From Sphingomonas yabuuchiae (GTDB lineage: Bacteria > Pseudomonadota > Alphaproteobacteria > Sphingomonadales > Sphingomonadaceae), in assembly GCF_014199595.1 (NCBI RefSeq), contig NZ_JACHNX010000001.1, positions 186,001 to 250,000 of the forward strand: 64,000 bases of DNA, in the 5' to 3' direction. Both the position numbers and the translations under genes were made by a program. Each line of letters begins with the position of its first letter. Position 1 is the first letter of the stretch. Of this stretch, positions 25,693 through 33,606 are shown in pieces. The notes under the pieces were generated by a model. It had not been told where the DNA came from and made no database searches. It saw nothing but the letters and a program-made list of their open reading frames with translations.

Positions 25693-26768
25693 GCGATCCG
25701 GTCGCCGATCCTGTCGTCAGCGTCGTCATCCCCGCCTATAACGGCGCGGCGCTGATCGGCGAAACGCTGGCGAGCCTGGGCGAGCAGACGCTGACCGCCT
25801 GGGAGGCGTTGGTCATCGACGACTGTTCGTCGGACGACACCCGCGAACTGGTGCGGAACTGGCCCGATCCCCGCGTTCGCCTGATCGAGAATGCGGTCAA
25901 TGGCGGCCCGGTGACAACGCGCAACCGGGGATTTGCCGAGGCGCGGGGGCGCTATCTGGCGGGGTTGGACCAGGACGATCTGTGCCGCCCGGAACGGCTG
26001 GCGCGGCAGGTCGCCTTTCTGGAGGCGCATTCCGATATCGTGCTGGTCGGCACCCAGACCGAGCAGCTGGTCGGGCGGCGCGTGCTGCCCATGGACTATG
26101 CGCCGCACACCACGCCCGAACTGATCGCCTGGCTGAGCTGGATCGAAAATCCGCTGGCATGGTCGACGGTGATGGTCCGCGCCGATGTCGCGCGGCGGCT
26201 CGATCCCTTCACCCGGCCCGAAATCCTCTATGCCGAGGATTTCGACCTGTATCACCGCATCGGCGCATTCGGGCGCATCGCGCGACTCGATGAGCCGCTG
26301 CTGATCTATCGCCAGCACGAAGGCGGTGCGTCGAAACGGTTCACGACGATGATGCGCGCCAGCGCGACGCGGGTGCTGGCCGAGGCGCATGCGCCGCTGC
26401 TTGGCGACGATGCGGACGAGGTCGCGCGGCTGCTGGTCCAGCATAATATGGGGGGGGTGCCGGTCCCCGATGGTGCGACCCTGCGCCGCCTGGGGCAGAC
26501 CATTGCGCAACTCCAGAGCGCGTTCGTTGAGCGGTTCGCGCCCGATGCGCAGAGTCTGACGCTGATCCGCTGGGAAACCGCGCGACGCTGGCGGCAAGTG
26601 GCGCGGGCGGCACTGCGGGGCGGCCAGGTCACGCTGGGGGATGTGCTGGCGTCGCGGCCGCCGCATCTGGGGCTGGGCTATGCCGGTGTCGACGATCTGC
26701 TGCGATGGCGCGCTATCGGTATGGCGCGGCACCTATATCGGAAAGGGCACGCCCATGACCGGGACTGA
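25689..26768 (+). CDS. Family 2 glycosyltransferase
   Basis: A 359-residue GT-A enzyme: VVSVVIPAYNGAALIGETL at residues 9-27, VIDDCSSDDT, NGGPVTTRNRGFAEARG, and the metal-binding GLDQDDLCRPE. A later EDFDLYHRIG fits the catalytic-base region. The C-terminal ~130 residues are helical and of unknown role. It starts with ATGA overlap on the aminotransferase-flavoprotein gene, so the two are coupled; an aminosugar or modified glycan product is a reasonable guess, not shown. Confidence 0.88.
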   Translation: MSDPVADPVVSVVIPAYNGAALIGETLASLGEQTLTAWEALVIDDCSSDDTRELVRNWPDPRVRLIENAVNGGPVTTRNRGFAEARGRYLAGLDQDDLCRPERLARQVAFLEAHSDIVLVGTQTEQLVGRRVLPMDYAPHTTPELIAWLSWIENPLAWSTVMVRADVARRLDPFTRPEILYAEDFDLYHRIGAFGRIARLDEPLLIYRQHEGGASKRFTTMMRASATRVLAEAHAPLLGDDADEVARLLVQHNMGGVPVPDGATLRRLGQTIAQLQSAFVERFAPDAQSLTLIRWETARRWRQVARAALRGGQVTLGDVLASRPPHLGLGYAGVDDLLRWRAIGMARHLYRKGHAHDRD

Positions 26769-26803
26769 TCCGATCAAGCCCGAGCCCTGCGCCGTGTCCT
26801 ATG

Positions 26804-26837
26804 GCAATCCCCAGCCGCAGAAAGCGCCGGGGATTGC
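26804..26837. terminator. Stem-loop between convergent genes
   Basis: GCAATCCCC (26804-26812) and GGGGATTGC (26829-26837) form a perfect 9-bp stem around a 16-base loop, just after the glycosyltransferase stop and before the 3' end of a small minus-strand gene. No T-run follows on the plus strand. Confidence 0.5.
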
Positions 26838-26848
26838 GCCGACCTGTC

Positions 26849-26974
26849 TTAGAAAAGGTGCTCGATCAGCTTGGACGCGCCGAGGGCGACGCCGCCGACG
26901 GCCAGCCAGCTCGATACCGCACCGATGGTCAGGATCATCAGGCGATCGATCGGCGAAATCATGTGCTCTTCCAT
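26849..26974 (-). CDS. Small membrane protein (41 aa)
   Basis: A 41-residue frame, MEEHMISPIDRLMILTIGAV..., with one hydrophobic segment of about residues 13-34 and a short charged end KLIEHLF. GGGAGAGG lies 11 bases before the ATG at 26974, a usable ribosome site. The same frame is open further upstream to 27271, but that part is not protein-like. Probably a real single-pass peptide of unknown function; too short for certainty. Confidence 0.45.
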   Translation of the reverse strand: MEEHMISPIDRLMILTIGAVSSWLAVGGVALGASKLIEHLF

Positions 26975-27217
26975 GGTGGTGCAGTCCTCTCCCGCCAATC
27001 GTGGTCGTCGGCGTGCCTCATTTATGAAACAGAACTGGTTAACAGACAAACCCGTTTTTCGAATGACGCTGATCGATCGGGCCGTTTCTGAAAGAGCTGT
27101 CGGCCATTCAATGGCTTGGCCATGACGAAAAGCTCGTCCAGCCCCGGTCTGAAAGCCTGATTCGCTTGCCCTTGAAGAGCATTCGCCACAAAGGCCGGGC
27201 ATGACGAGGCCATTCCC

Positions 27218-27949
27218 ATGATCGATCAGACCCGTTTTTCGGGCGGCGATTCGTCGCATGACGAATCGCATGATTCGCCGCTTGCCGCCCCGCCGCGCCT
27301 GTCGGCCATGCCGATGGCATTGCGCGGGGTTGCGGCGGGGGCGGTGGCGCTCGCGCTGTTACTGCTCTTCGGACTGGCGGTCGATCACTGGCCCTTCGAC
27401 TGGGATCGGGCGATCCTGACCGGGTTGCGGACCCATGCGTCGTCGCCGGGGCTGCGCGCGGCGGCGGTGGATTTCACCGCGCTGGGCAGCGTGCCGGTGC
27501 TGGTCCTGATGGTGGTGGGCGCGGCGGTCCTGCTGCTGGCGCGCGGCTGGTGGTTGCTGGCGCTGATGACGGCGCTTTCGGGGATCAGCGGCGGTGCGGT
27601 CGTGACCTGGGTGAAGCTGATGGTCGCGCGCCCACGGCCCGATCTGGTGCCGCACTGGGTCGATGTCCACAATGCCAGTTTCCCCAGCGGCCATGCGGCG
27701 GGCAGCGCGATGGTCTATCTGACGCTGGCGGCCCTCGCGACGCAGCTGACCGATCATCGCCGGGTGCGCCATGCCATTGTGGGGATCGCGGTGCTGCTGG
27801 TCGGGGCGATCGGGGTCAGCCGTGTCTATCTGGGCGTGCACTGGCCGTCCGACGTGGCGGCTGGCTGGAGCTTCGGCACGATCTGGGCACTGGGCTGGTG
27901 GTGGGCGACGGCGGCCGCCCGCCGGTCATGGGTGGCCGAGCGCCAGTAA
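27218..27949 (+). CDS. PAP2 family membrane phosphatase
   Basis: A 243-residue integral membrane protein of the type 2 phosphatidic acid phosphatase family. The three phosphatase motifs are complete: KLMVARPRP (133-141), PSGH (156-159) and SRVYLGVHWPSD (201-212, catalytic H208). About six hydrophobic helices surround them. Substrates in the family include undecaprenyl pyrophosphate and lipid phosphates. Its 3' end overlaps the convergent CitE-like gene by 24 bp. Confidence 0.92.
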   Translation: MIDQTRFSGGDSSHDESHDSPLAAPPRLSAMPMALRGVAAGAVALALLLLFGLAVDHWPFDWDRAILTGLRTHASSPGLRAAAVDFTALGSVPVLVLMVVGAAVLLLARGWWLLALMTALSGISGGAVVTWVKLMVARPRPDLVPHWVDVHNASFPSGHAAGSAMVYLTLAALATQLTDHRRVRHAIVGIAVLLVGAIGVSRVYLGVHWPSDVAAGWSFGTIWALGWWWATAAARRSWVAERQ

Positions 27950-28765
27950 CGCCTGCGCCGCCTTCAGGTGCGGTGCGTCGAGCATCTTGCCGTTCAGCTG
28001 GAGCACACCGGCCCCCGGATTCGCCGCAAACAGATCGACGATCGTCTGCGCGCGCGCCCGCTCTTCGGGAGAGGGGGTGAAGGCGGCGTTGATGACCGGC
28101 ACCTGCCTGGGATGGATGGCCATCATGCCGGTAAAGCCGTCGCGCCGTCCGCGCGCGGCATAGGCGGCCAGCCCGTCCAGATCGGCGAAATCGGGATAGA
28201 CCGTCTCGATCGCCGCCACGCCCGCCGCATGGGCCCCGAACAGGGTCAGCGACCGGGCGAGCTGATAGGGAGCGGTATAGCCGCCATCCGCCTCGCGCGA
28301 GGTGACGGCACCGATCGCAGCGGGCAGATCCTCCGCGCCCCAGGTCAGCCCGGCGAGCGGCAGCGGCGATCCGGCATATTCGTGCAGCCGGAACAGCGCC
28401 ATCGGCGTCTCGGTCGCGATCGGCAGGATCGGGATATGCGCCACCCCGCGTGCCGCCAGCGCGTGCAGGCTGACCAGCCCCTCGGCCTTGGGCAGGACGA
28501 TGCCATCGGGCCGGGCGGGCAGGATCGCGGCCAGATCGTCGGCCGCCAGCGGGCCATCGATCGGGTTGATGCGGGCGAACAACTGCACGCCGGGCTGACG
28601 CGGCTGGTCCAGGAACCGCGCCACTTCTTCGCGTGCGCGCGGCTTGGCATCGGGGGCGACCGCATCCTCCAGGTCCAGGATCAGCGCATCCGCGCCCATC
28701 CCCAGCGCCTTGGCCATCCGCTCGGGCCGGTCGCCCGGCACGAAGAGGAGCGAGCGCAGCCGCAC
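27926..28765 (-). CDS. HpcH/HpaI aldolase / CitE-like lyase
   Basis: A 279-residue TIM-barrel protein of the HpcH/HpaI-CitE family. It starts RLRSLLFVPGDRPERM and contains ALILDLEDAV (metal/catalytic acidic residues), LFARINP, VLPKAEG and the ETPMALF segment. CitE-like proteins cleave or form acyl-CoA esters such as malyl- or citramalyl-CoA; the substrate is unknown. The start is a GTG at 28765, 4 bp past the galE stop, so it lies in the galE operon. Confidence 0.88.
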   Translation of the reverse strand: MRLRSLLFVPGDRPERMAKALGMGADALILDLEDAVAPDAKPRAREEVARFLDQPRQPGVQLFARINPIDGPLAADDLAAILPARPDGIVLPKAEGLVSLHALAARGVAHIPILPIATETPMALFRLHEYAGSPLPLAGLTWGAEDLPAAIGAVTSREADGGYTAPYQLARSLTLFGAHAAGVAAIETVYPDFADLDGLAAYAARGRRDGFTGMMAIHPRQVPVINAAFTPSPEERARAQTIVDLFAANPGAGVLQLNGKMLDAPHLKAAQALLALGHP

Positions 28766-28769
28766 CGGA

Positions 28770-29774
28770 TCAGCGGCCCATTTCGGCCAGCTTGCGCTCC
28801 CAGGCCAGCGCGTCGCGAACGATGCCTTCCAGATCGTCCCGCTCGGGCTGCCAGGACAGGGTGGCCAGGATCGCGCCATTGTCGGCGACCAGCTCGGCCG
28901 GGTCGCCCGCGCGGCGGCCTTCCATGCGGCGCTCGATCGTCAGGTTGGTCACGCGGTCGACCGCGTCGAGCACCTCCAGCACCGAGAAGCCACGGCCATA
29001 GCCGCAGTTCAGCGTGTGGCTCTCGCCCGGCTGCTCGACCAGCAGTTCCAGCGCGGCGACATGCGCGGCGGCGAGGTCGGAGACGTGGATATAGTCGCGC
29101 ACGCCGGTGCCGTCGCGGGTGGCGAAGTCGGTGCCATAGACGCTGACGGCGTCGCGCTTGCCGATCGCCGCCTCGACCGCGATCTTGATCAGGTGCGTCG
29201 CGCCGACCGTCGACTGGCCCGAACGGCCCTGCGGATCGGCGCCCGCGACGTTGAAGTAACGCAGCGTGCAATAGTTGATCGGATGCGCGGCGGCGACGTC
29301 CTTCAGCATGATCTCGGTCATCAGCTTGGACATGCCGTACGGGTTGATCGGCGCCTTGGGATCGCTTTCCTTGATCGGCACCCGCTCGGGCGTGCCATAG
29401 GTGGCGGCGGTCGACGAGAAGATGAAGTGGGCGACGCCCTCTGCCACCGCGCTTTCCATCAGCGAGCGGCTGGCGGCGGTGTTGTTGCGATAATATTTGA
29501 GCGGGTCAGTGACCGACTCGGGTACGATGATCGAGCCCGCAAAGTGCATGATCGCGCGGACCCGGTGCTCACGGATCGCGGCACGCACCGCGTCGTCGTC
29601 GGCGACATTGGCCACGACCAGCGATGCGCGCGGATCGACCGCCCAGTCGAAGCCGGTGACGAGATTGTCGAGCACGACGACCTCATAGCCCGCATCCAGG
29701 AGCGCCAGCACGGCATGGCTGCCGATATAACCGGCGCCGCCCGTCACCATCACCTTACCGTCGATCGTCGCCAT
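28770..29774 (-). CDS. galE: UDP-glucose 4-epimerase
   Basis: A 334-residue extended SDR enzyme. NAD-binding VTGGAGYIGSHAV near the N-terminus, LDNLVTG, HFAGSIIVPESV, the SSTAATYG catalytic Ser/Thr segment, and the YxxxK pair in YGMSK. It interconverts UDP-glucose and UDP-galactose for exopolysaccharide or LPS precursors. ATG at 29774 is preferred over the adjoining GTG at 29777. It leads a two-gene minus-strand operon with the CitE-like gene. Confidence 0.93.
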   Translation of the reverse strand: MATIDGKVMVTGGAGYIGSHAVLALLDAGYEVVVLDNLVTGFDWAVDPRASLVVANVADDDAVRAAIREHRVRAIMHFAGSIIVPESVTDPLKYYRNNTAASRSLMESAVAEGVAHFIFSSTAATYGTPERVPIKESDPKAPINPYGMSKLMTEIMLKDVAAAHPINYCTLRYFNVAGADPQGRSGQSTVGATHLIKIAVEAAIGKRDAVSVYGTDFATRDGTGVRDYIHVSDLAAAHVAALELLVEQPGESHTLNCGYGRGFSVLEVLDAVDRVTNLTIERRMEGRRAGDPAELVADNGAILATLSWQPERDDLEGIVRDALAWERKLAEMGR

Positions 29775-29853
29775 CACTTTTGCCCCAAGTCGCTGGATTG
29801 CCGTGGCCTAGCCGCTTCCTATCTAAGCATACAAGACGACAAGGAGATTCCGA

Positions 29854-30393
29854 GTGACCGAATATGTAACGCTGGCCGGGGGCTGTTTCTGGTGCACCGA
29901 GGCGGTGTTCAAGGACGTGATCGGGGTCGAATCGGTCGAAAGCGGCTATATCGGGGGCACCGTGCCCAACCCGACCTACAAGCAGGTGTGCGGCGGCGAC
30001 ACCGGCCATGCCGAGGCGATCCGCATCGGCTTCGATCCGGAGCAGCTGGCGCTGGGCGATCTGCTCGACATTTATTTCGCGACCCATGACCCGACGCAGC
30101 TCAATCGCCAGGGCAATGACGTCGGCACACAATATCGCTCGGCGATGTTCCCGGCGGACGAGACGCAGGAGGCCGCGATGAAGGCCGCTGTCGAGCGAGC
30201 CCAGGCCGGGCTGGACAAGCCGGTCGTGACCACGATCGAGCCGATGGCGCAGTGGTATCCGGCGGAGGATTACCATCAGGATTATTGGGAAACCTCGGGC
30301 CGGTCGAACCCCTATTGCATGGCGGTGATCCCGCCCAAGCTGCAAAAGCTGCGCAAGAGCTTCGCCGCGCGGTCGAAGGCGGTGACGGCGTAA
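29854..30393 (+). CDS. msrA: Peptide methionine-S-sulfoxide reductase
   Basis: A 179-residue MsrA with the active-site GCFWCTE (C11 nucleophile, C14) and conserved VESGYIGG, GHAEAIRI and EDYHQDYW. It repairs oxidised methionine in proteins using thioredoxin. The start is a GTG at 29854 preceded by AAGGAG eight bases upstream, a strong ribosome site. Divergent from galE. Confidence 0.95.
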   Translation: MTEYVTLAGGCFWCTEAVFKDVIGVESVESGYIGGTVPNPTYKQVCGGDTGHAEAIRIGFDPEQLALGDLLDIYFATHDPTQLNRQGNDVGTQYRSAMFPADETQEAAMKAAVERAQAGLDKPVVTTIEPMAQWYPAEDYHQDYWETSGRSNPYCMAVIPPKLQKLRKSFAARSKAVTA

Positions 30394-30430
30394 GGGATGG
30401 GGCGGGGCTGGCACTACTCGCTCTGCCCCT

Positions 30431-30631
30431 GCCTCCGTTCAGCCTGAACGGAGGCCTTGGATTAATCCCAACATCCGTTCAGGCTGAGCGTAGTCGAAGG
30501 CCATGCACGGACCTTCGCCCAAAAATGCCCTTGTGGCATCGAGCATCCCTTGGCCTTCGACTTCGCTCAGGCTGAACGGGGGTGGGGGCTATCCCCCAAG
30601 TCCGCTCGCACCGAGCGAAGTCGAAGTGCAC
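30431..30631. repeat. Cluster of four REP-like elements
   Basis: Four related units fill the gap after msrA: a compact palindrome CTCCGTTCAGCCTGAACGGAG around 30432-30454, an intact copy at 30472-30502 (with GCGTAGTCG variant), an inverted copy at 30552-30588 (GGCCTTCGACTTCGCTCAGG), and a diverged copy at 30600-30631. It is the densest REP array in the window. Confidence 0.85.
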
Positions 30632-30652
30632 GCCGCGAACTCGGCCCAAACC

Positions 30653-31588
30653 CTAACGCGTCGCCGCCCGCCGCAACCGGTCGTTGATGGCCTCGCCGAT
30701 GCCGTCCGCCGGGATCGGCGCCACCGCCAACCTCGCACGATCGCTGGCATCGGCGCGGTGGAGCGCATCGAACAGGCGCGCCGCCGCCTCGACCGGATCG
30801 CCGCGTTCCGACAGGCTGTCCTGCCCGCGCACAGCTCCGAAACCGATCAGCCACTCGTCCTCCGCCTCCTCGGTGACATTCAGACGCAGGGGCTTGCGCG
30901 GCGCATAATGGCTGGCAAGCTGGCCCGGCGCGGTGACGATGGCGGGAGCCTCCGGGCCCTGCTCCACATCGCCCAGCACCGCCGCCAGCATCGCCGCCGT
31001 GACCGGGCCCGGACGCAGGATGGTGCGGCCCGTGACGATGGTCGATTCCAGCCCCGCCTCGGTCGCGCCGTCATCGAGGATCGGCACCCCTGGTCCCAGG
31101 CTGGCGCGGACATGGGCGGCGCGGGTCGGGCTGATCCCGCCGCTGGCATTGGCGGAGGGGGCGGCGAGCGGGCGGCCGGTCTCGGCCAGCAGGGCCTGCA
31201 TCGCGCGGTGGCGCGGCACGCGGATCGCGATCGTATCCAGCCCCGCCGTCACCAGCGAGGCGATGCCCGCCCCAGCCTTTACGGGCCGCACCAGCGTCAG
31301 CGGTCCCGGCCAGAAGGCGCGGGCCAGCGCCAGCGCATCGTCGTCGAAGTCCGCCAGCGCCAGCGCCGCCGCCAGATCGAGGACATGGACGATCAACGGG
31401 TTGAACGAGGGCCGCCCCTTCGCCGCATAGATCCGCGCCACCGCCTCGGCCGCCGTTGCGTCGGCGGCGAGGCCATACACCGTCTCGGTCGGCACGGCGA
31501 CGATGCCGCCATCCAGGATCACCGCCGAGGCGGCGCGGATCGCATCGGGGCCGAAGGGCAGGGTCGGGTCTTCGAGGGGAAAGGTCAT
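30653..31588 (-). CDS. tsaC: Threonylcarbamoyl-AMP synthase (Sua5/YciO/YrdC)
   Basis: A 311-residue protein with the N-terminal YrdC domain (VPTETVYGLAADA, IYAAKGRPSFNPLIVHV, PGPLTLV, and the SANASGGISPT segment) and a C-terminal Sua5 domain after about residue 210. It makes threonylcarbamoyl-AMP for the universal t6A37 modification of ANN-decoding tRNAs, fitting for a cell also encoding tRNA-Lys here. Length fits the long Sua5 type rather than short TsaC. Confidence 0.93.
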   Translation of the reverse strand: MTFPLEDPTLPFGPDAIRAASAVILDGGIVAVPTETVYGLAADATAAEAVARIYAAKGRPSFNPLIVHVLDLAAALALADFDDDALALARAFWPGPLTLVRPVKAGAGIASLVTAGLDTIAIRVPRHRAMQALLAETGRPLAAPSANASGGISPTRAAHVRASLGPGVPILDDGATEAGLESTIVTGRTILRPGPVTAAMLAAVLGDVEQGPEAPAIVTAPGQLASHYAPRKPLRLNVTEEAEDEWLIGFGAVRGQDSLSERGDPVEAAARLFDALHRADASDRARLAVAPIPADGIGEAINDRLRRAATR

Positions 31589-31656
31589 GATCGCCCCCGC
31601 CTATATCCCCTGGCGTGCGGTGACAGAAGGGGCCGGGCCCCTTAAAGGACGCACGC

Positions 31657-32475
31657 ATGTTCGATCTCGATTCCTATCTCGCCCGTATCGCTCTGCCCTC
31701 GCGCGTGACCGTCGACGCCGAAGGGCTGGGGCGGCTGCAATGGGCGCATCGCCAGGCGATCCCGTTCGAGAATATCGATGTCCGGCTGGGTCGCGCCATC
31801 GCCATCGACAGCGCCGGAGTCTTTGCCAAGCTGGTGACGGCCAAGCGCGGCGGCTATTGCTTCGAGCAGAACCGCCTGTTCCTCGACGCACTGGCGGCGC
31901 ATGGCTTCCATGCGCGGCCGCTGCTCGCGCGGGTCTGGCTGGCGGCGACCGACGTGCCGCCGACGACCCACACGCTTAGCCTCGTCCATATCGAGGGGCA
32001 GGACTGGATCGCCGATGCGGGCTTCGGGGGCAGCTATCTGCCGTCCATGCCGTTGGTCGAAGGGGCCGAGGCGACCGCGCCCGACGGCGCGCTGTTCCGG
32101 CTGGACCGCGATCCGCAGCATGGCTGGATGGTGCTGCGCAACGGTCATCCCGGCCTGACCGATGGCCGCGCGACGGGCGAGGGGTGGCAGCCCCAGTACA
32201 GCTTCACCACCGACCATGTGTGGGACGCCGACCTGGCGCTGGCCAATCACTGGACCTCGACCGCGCCGGAGAGCCGTTTCCGTCAGGCGACGATCGTCAG
32301 CATCGTTCTGCCGCGCGGCTTCGCGGCCCTGACCGACCGGCATTATCGCCGTCGCGTGGGGGAGGATGAAACCGCCGCGACGATCACCGACCCGCGGGTC
32401 TATCGGATGCGGTTGAGCCTGATGTTCGGCATCGACCTGAGCAGCGAAGACGCGGGTACGCTGTTCAGCGAATAA
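31657..32475 (+). CDS. Arylamine N-acetyltransferase
   Basis: A 272-residue NAT with the Cys-His-Asp triad: C68 in KRGGYCFEQN, H105 in THTLSLVH and D120 in WIADAGFGG. IPFENIDV near residue 36 is also typical. The enzyme transfers acetyl from acetyl-CoA to aromatic amines and hydrazines; the natural substrate is unknown. Divergent from tsaC with a 68-bp gap. Confidence 0.92.
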   Translation: MFDLDSYLARIALPSRVTVDAEGLGRLQWAHRQAIPFENIDVRLGRAIAIDSAGVFAKLVTAKRGGYCFEQNRLFLDALAAHGFHARPLLARVWLAATDVPPTTHTLSLVHIEGQDWIADAGFGGSYLPSMPLVEGAEATAPDGALFRLDRDPQHGWMVLRNGHPGLTDGRATGEGWQPQYSFTTDHVWDADLALANHWTSTAPESRFRQATIVSIVLPRGFAALTDRHYRRRVGEDETAATITDPRVYRMRLSLMFGIDLSSEDAGTLFSE

Positions 32476-32929
32476 CTGATTCGTTCTTGGGCCGTCATGA
32501 TCCGGCATCCGGATCGGGTTAGACAGATTATTGCTTGATCCATGTTAGTTGTCGGCTGGCGGGTGGTGCCCATGTACCGCCCGCTCAGGTGACGGCCAGA
32601 TGACGGCTGCCCTCGTGATTCCGCTAATATGCAAGGCATTGCTCGTGGCAAACGGGCCATGGTGCAGCCATTCCCCATTTCCGTCATATGTCTTGTATAT
32701 TTAAGTCGGATTTTACCATTGCGCGATACACCCCCGAATGAACTTGGGGGACATAAGAGATGATCGGGTGCGATGAGCCCCGGCTGGGACTGAGGGGGTT
32801 CAGCCGAGCGATTCCACTCGCAGGCCGTGATGTACACGGCCCAGTCGGCGTTGATGCGTATTTCGTGAAATATTGATGGGGCCGCAGGGCGATCCTGCGT
32901 GTCCGAACCTTTGACCTGAAGGAAAGATC
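32476..32929. other. 454-bp leader region of the chemosensory cluster
   Basis: No convincing gene. The stretch 32686-32716 (around TTGTATATTTAAGT) is the most AT-rich DNA nearby and is where I would place a promoter for the downstream cluster, but no clear sigma-70, sigma-28 or sigma-54 pair stands out. A short hairpin (CGCAGG/CCTGCG) lies at 32883-32899, and GAAGGAAAG just before the STAS start is its ribosome site. A long untranslated leader is possible. Confidence 0.5.
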
Positions 32930-33241
32930 ATGTCGATCACCATGGTGATGGCAAGCGAGGATGTGTGCCTGCCGACCATCGGCGCTTTGGCCGAAGATTT
33001 GAAGAACGCGATCGCCCCTGACGCGACCGTCCGGCTGGACCTGTCCGGCGCCGCCTCACCGGACCTTAGCGTCATCCAACTCGTCCAGGCGGCGCGTGTC
33101 CATGCGGCGGCGGCGGGGTGCGATTTCGCGCTGTCGGCGCCTGCCGACGCGACGCTTCACGCCCTGTTGACCCGCGCGGCCTTCCTGCCCGCCTCGGTCG
33201 ACGACACCCAATTCTGGCTTCACGGAGATACCGCCCAATGA
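32930..33241 (+). CDS. STAS domain protein
   Basis: A 103-residue single STAS domain, like an anti-sigma-factor antagonist: a short N-terminal strand, ATVRLDLSGAASPDLSVIQL (residues 32-51) where a regulatory serine is usually placed, and a C-terminal helix. It is the first gene of the chemosensory cluster and its stop overlaps cheY as ATGA. STAS proteins beside cheY/cheA occur in several alphaproteobacterial chemosensory clusters; the partner is not known. Confidence 0.8.
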   Translation: MSITMVMASEDVCLPTIGALAEDLKNAIAPDATVRLDLSGAASPDLSVIQLVQAARVHAAAAGCDFALSAPADATLHALLTRAAFLPASVDDTQFWLHGDTAQ

Positions 33242-33606
33242 CCGCTTCCATCCTGACCGTCGACGACAGCGCGAGCCTGCGTATGGCGATCCGCATCGCC
33301 CTGACCGGCGCGGGCTATACGGTGACGGAAGCCGCCGATGGCGCCGAGGGCCTGGCCAAGGCGACCGGGACCCGGTTCGACCTGATCGTTACCGACCTGA
33401 ACATGCCCAATATGGACGGTCTGGAGATGATCCGCGCGCTGCGCCAGCAGCCCGCCCAGGCGGGCGTGCCGATCATCTTCCTGACCACCGAGTCCGATGA
33501 CTCGATGAAGGCGCAGGCCAAGGCAGCGGGCGCGACCGGCTGGCTGGTGAAGCCCTTCCAGCCCGAACAGCTGATCCGCGTCGCCCAGAAGGTCCTTGCG
33601 CGATGA
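33238..33606 (+). CDS. cheY: Single-domain response regulator CheY
   Basis: A 122-residue receiver domain alone. Acidic pocket D9 and D10, phospho-acceptor D53 in VTDLNMPNMDG, T83/T84 in FLTTES, and K105 in LVKPF. It is presumably phosphorylated by the adjacent CheA. It overlaps both neighbours by 4 bp, indicating translational coupling in the order STAS-cheY-cheA. Confidence 0.94.
   Translation: MTASILTVDDSASLRMAIRIALTGAGYTVTEAADGAEGLAKATGTRFDLIVTDLNMPNMDGLEMIRALRQQPAQAGVPIIFLTTESDDSMKAQAKAAGATGWLVKPFQPEQLIRVAQKVLAR

Noticed and set aside
26755..27027. Short plus-strand frame starting MTGTDPIKPEPC, considered as a peptide precursor
   Set aside because: It overlaps the glycosyltransferase end, turns into Arg-rich low-complexity sequence, and crosses a terminator-like hairpin; no maturation enzyme of a peptide pathway is nearby.
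32400..32837. A 145-codon minus-strand frame over the chemosensory leader
   Set aside because: It overlaps the end of the N-acetyltransferase gene, shows no motif and no ribosome site. More likely a non-coding leader.
32730..32929. Cyclic-di-GMP (GEMM) or other riboswitch in the chemosensory leader
   Set aside because: I looked for the conserved GEMM core and paired stems and found only one short hairpin; no riboswitch class fits.
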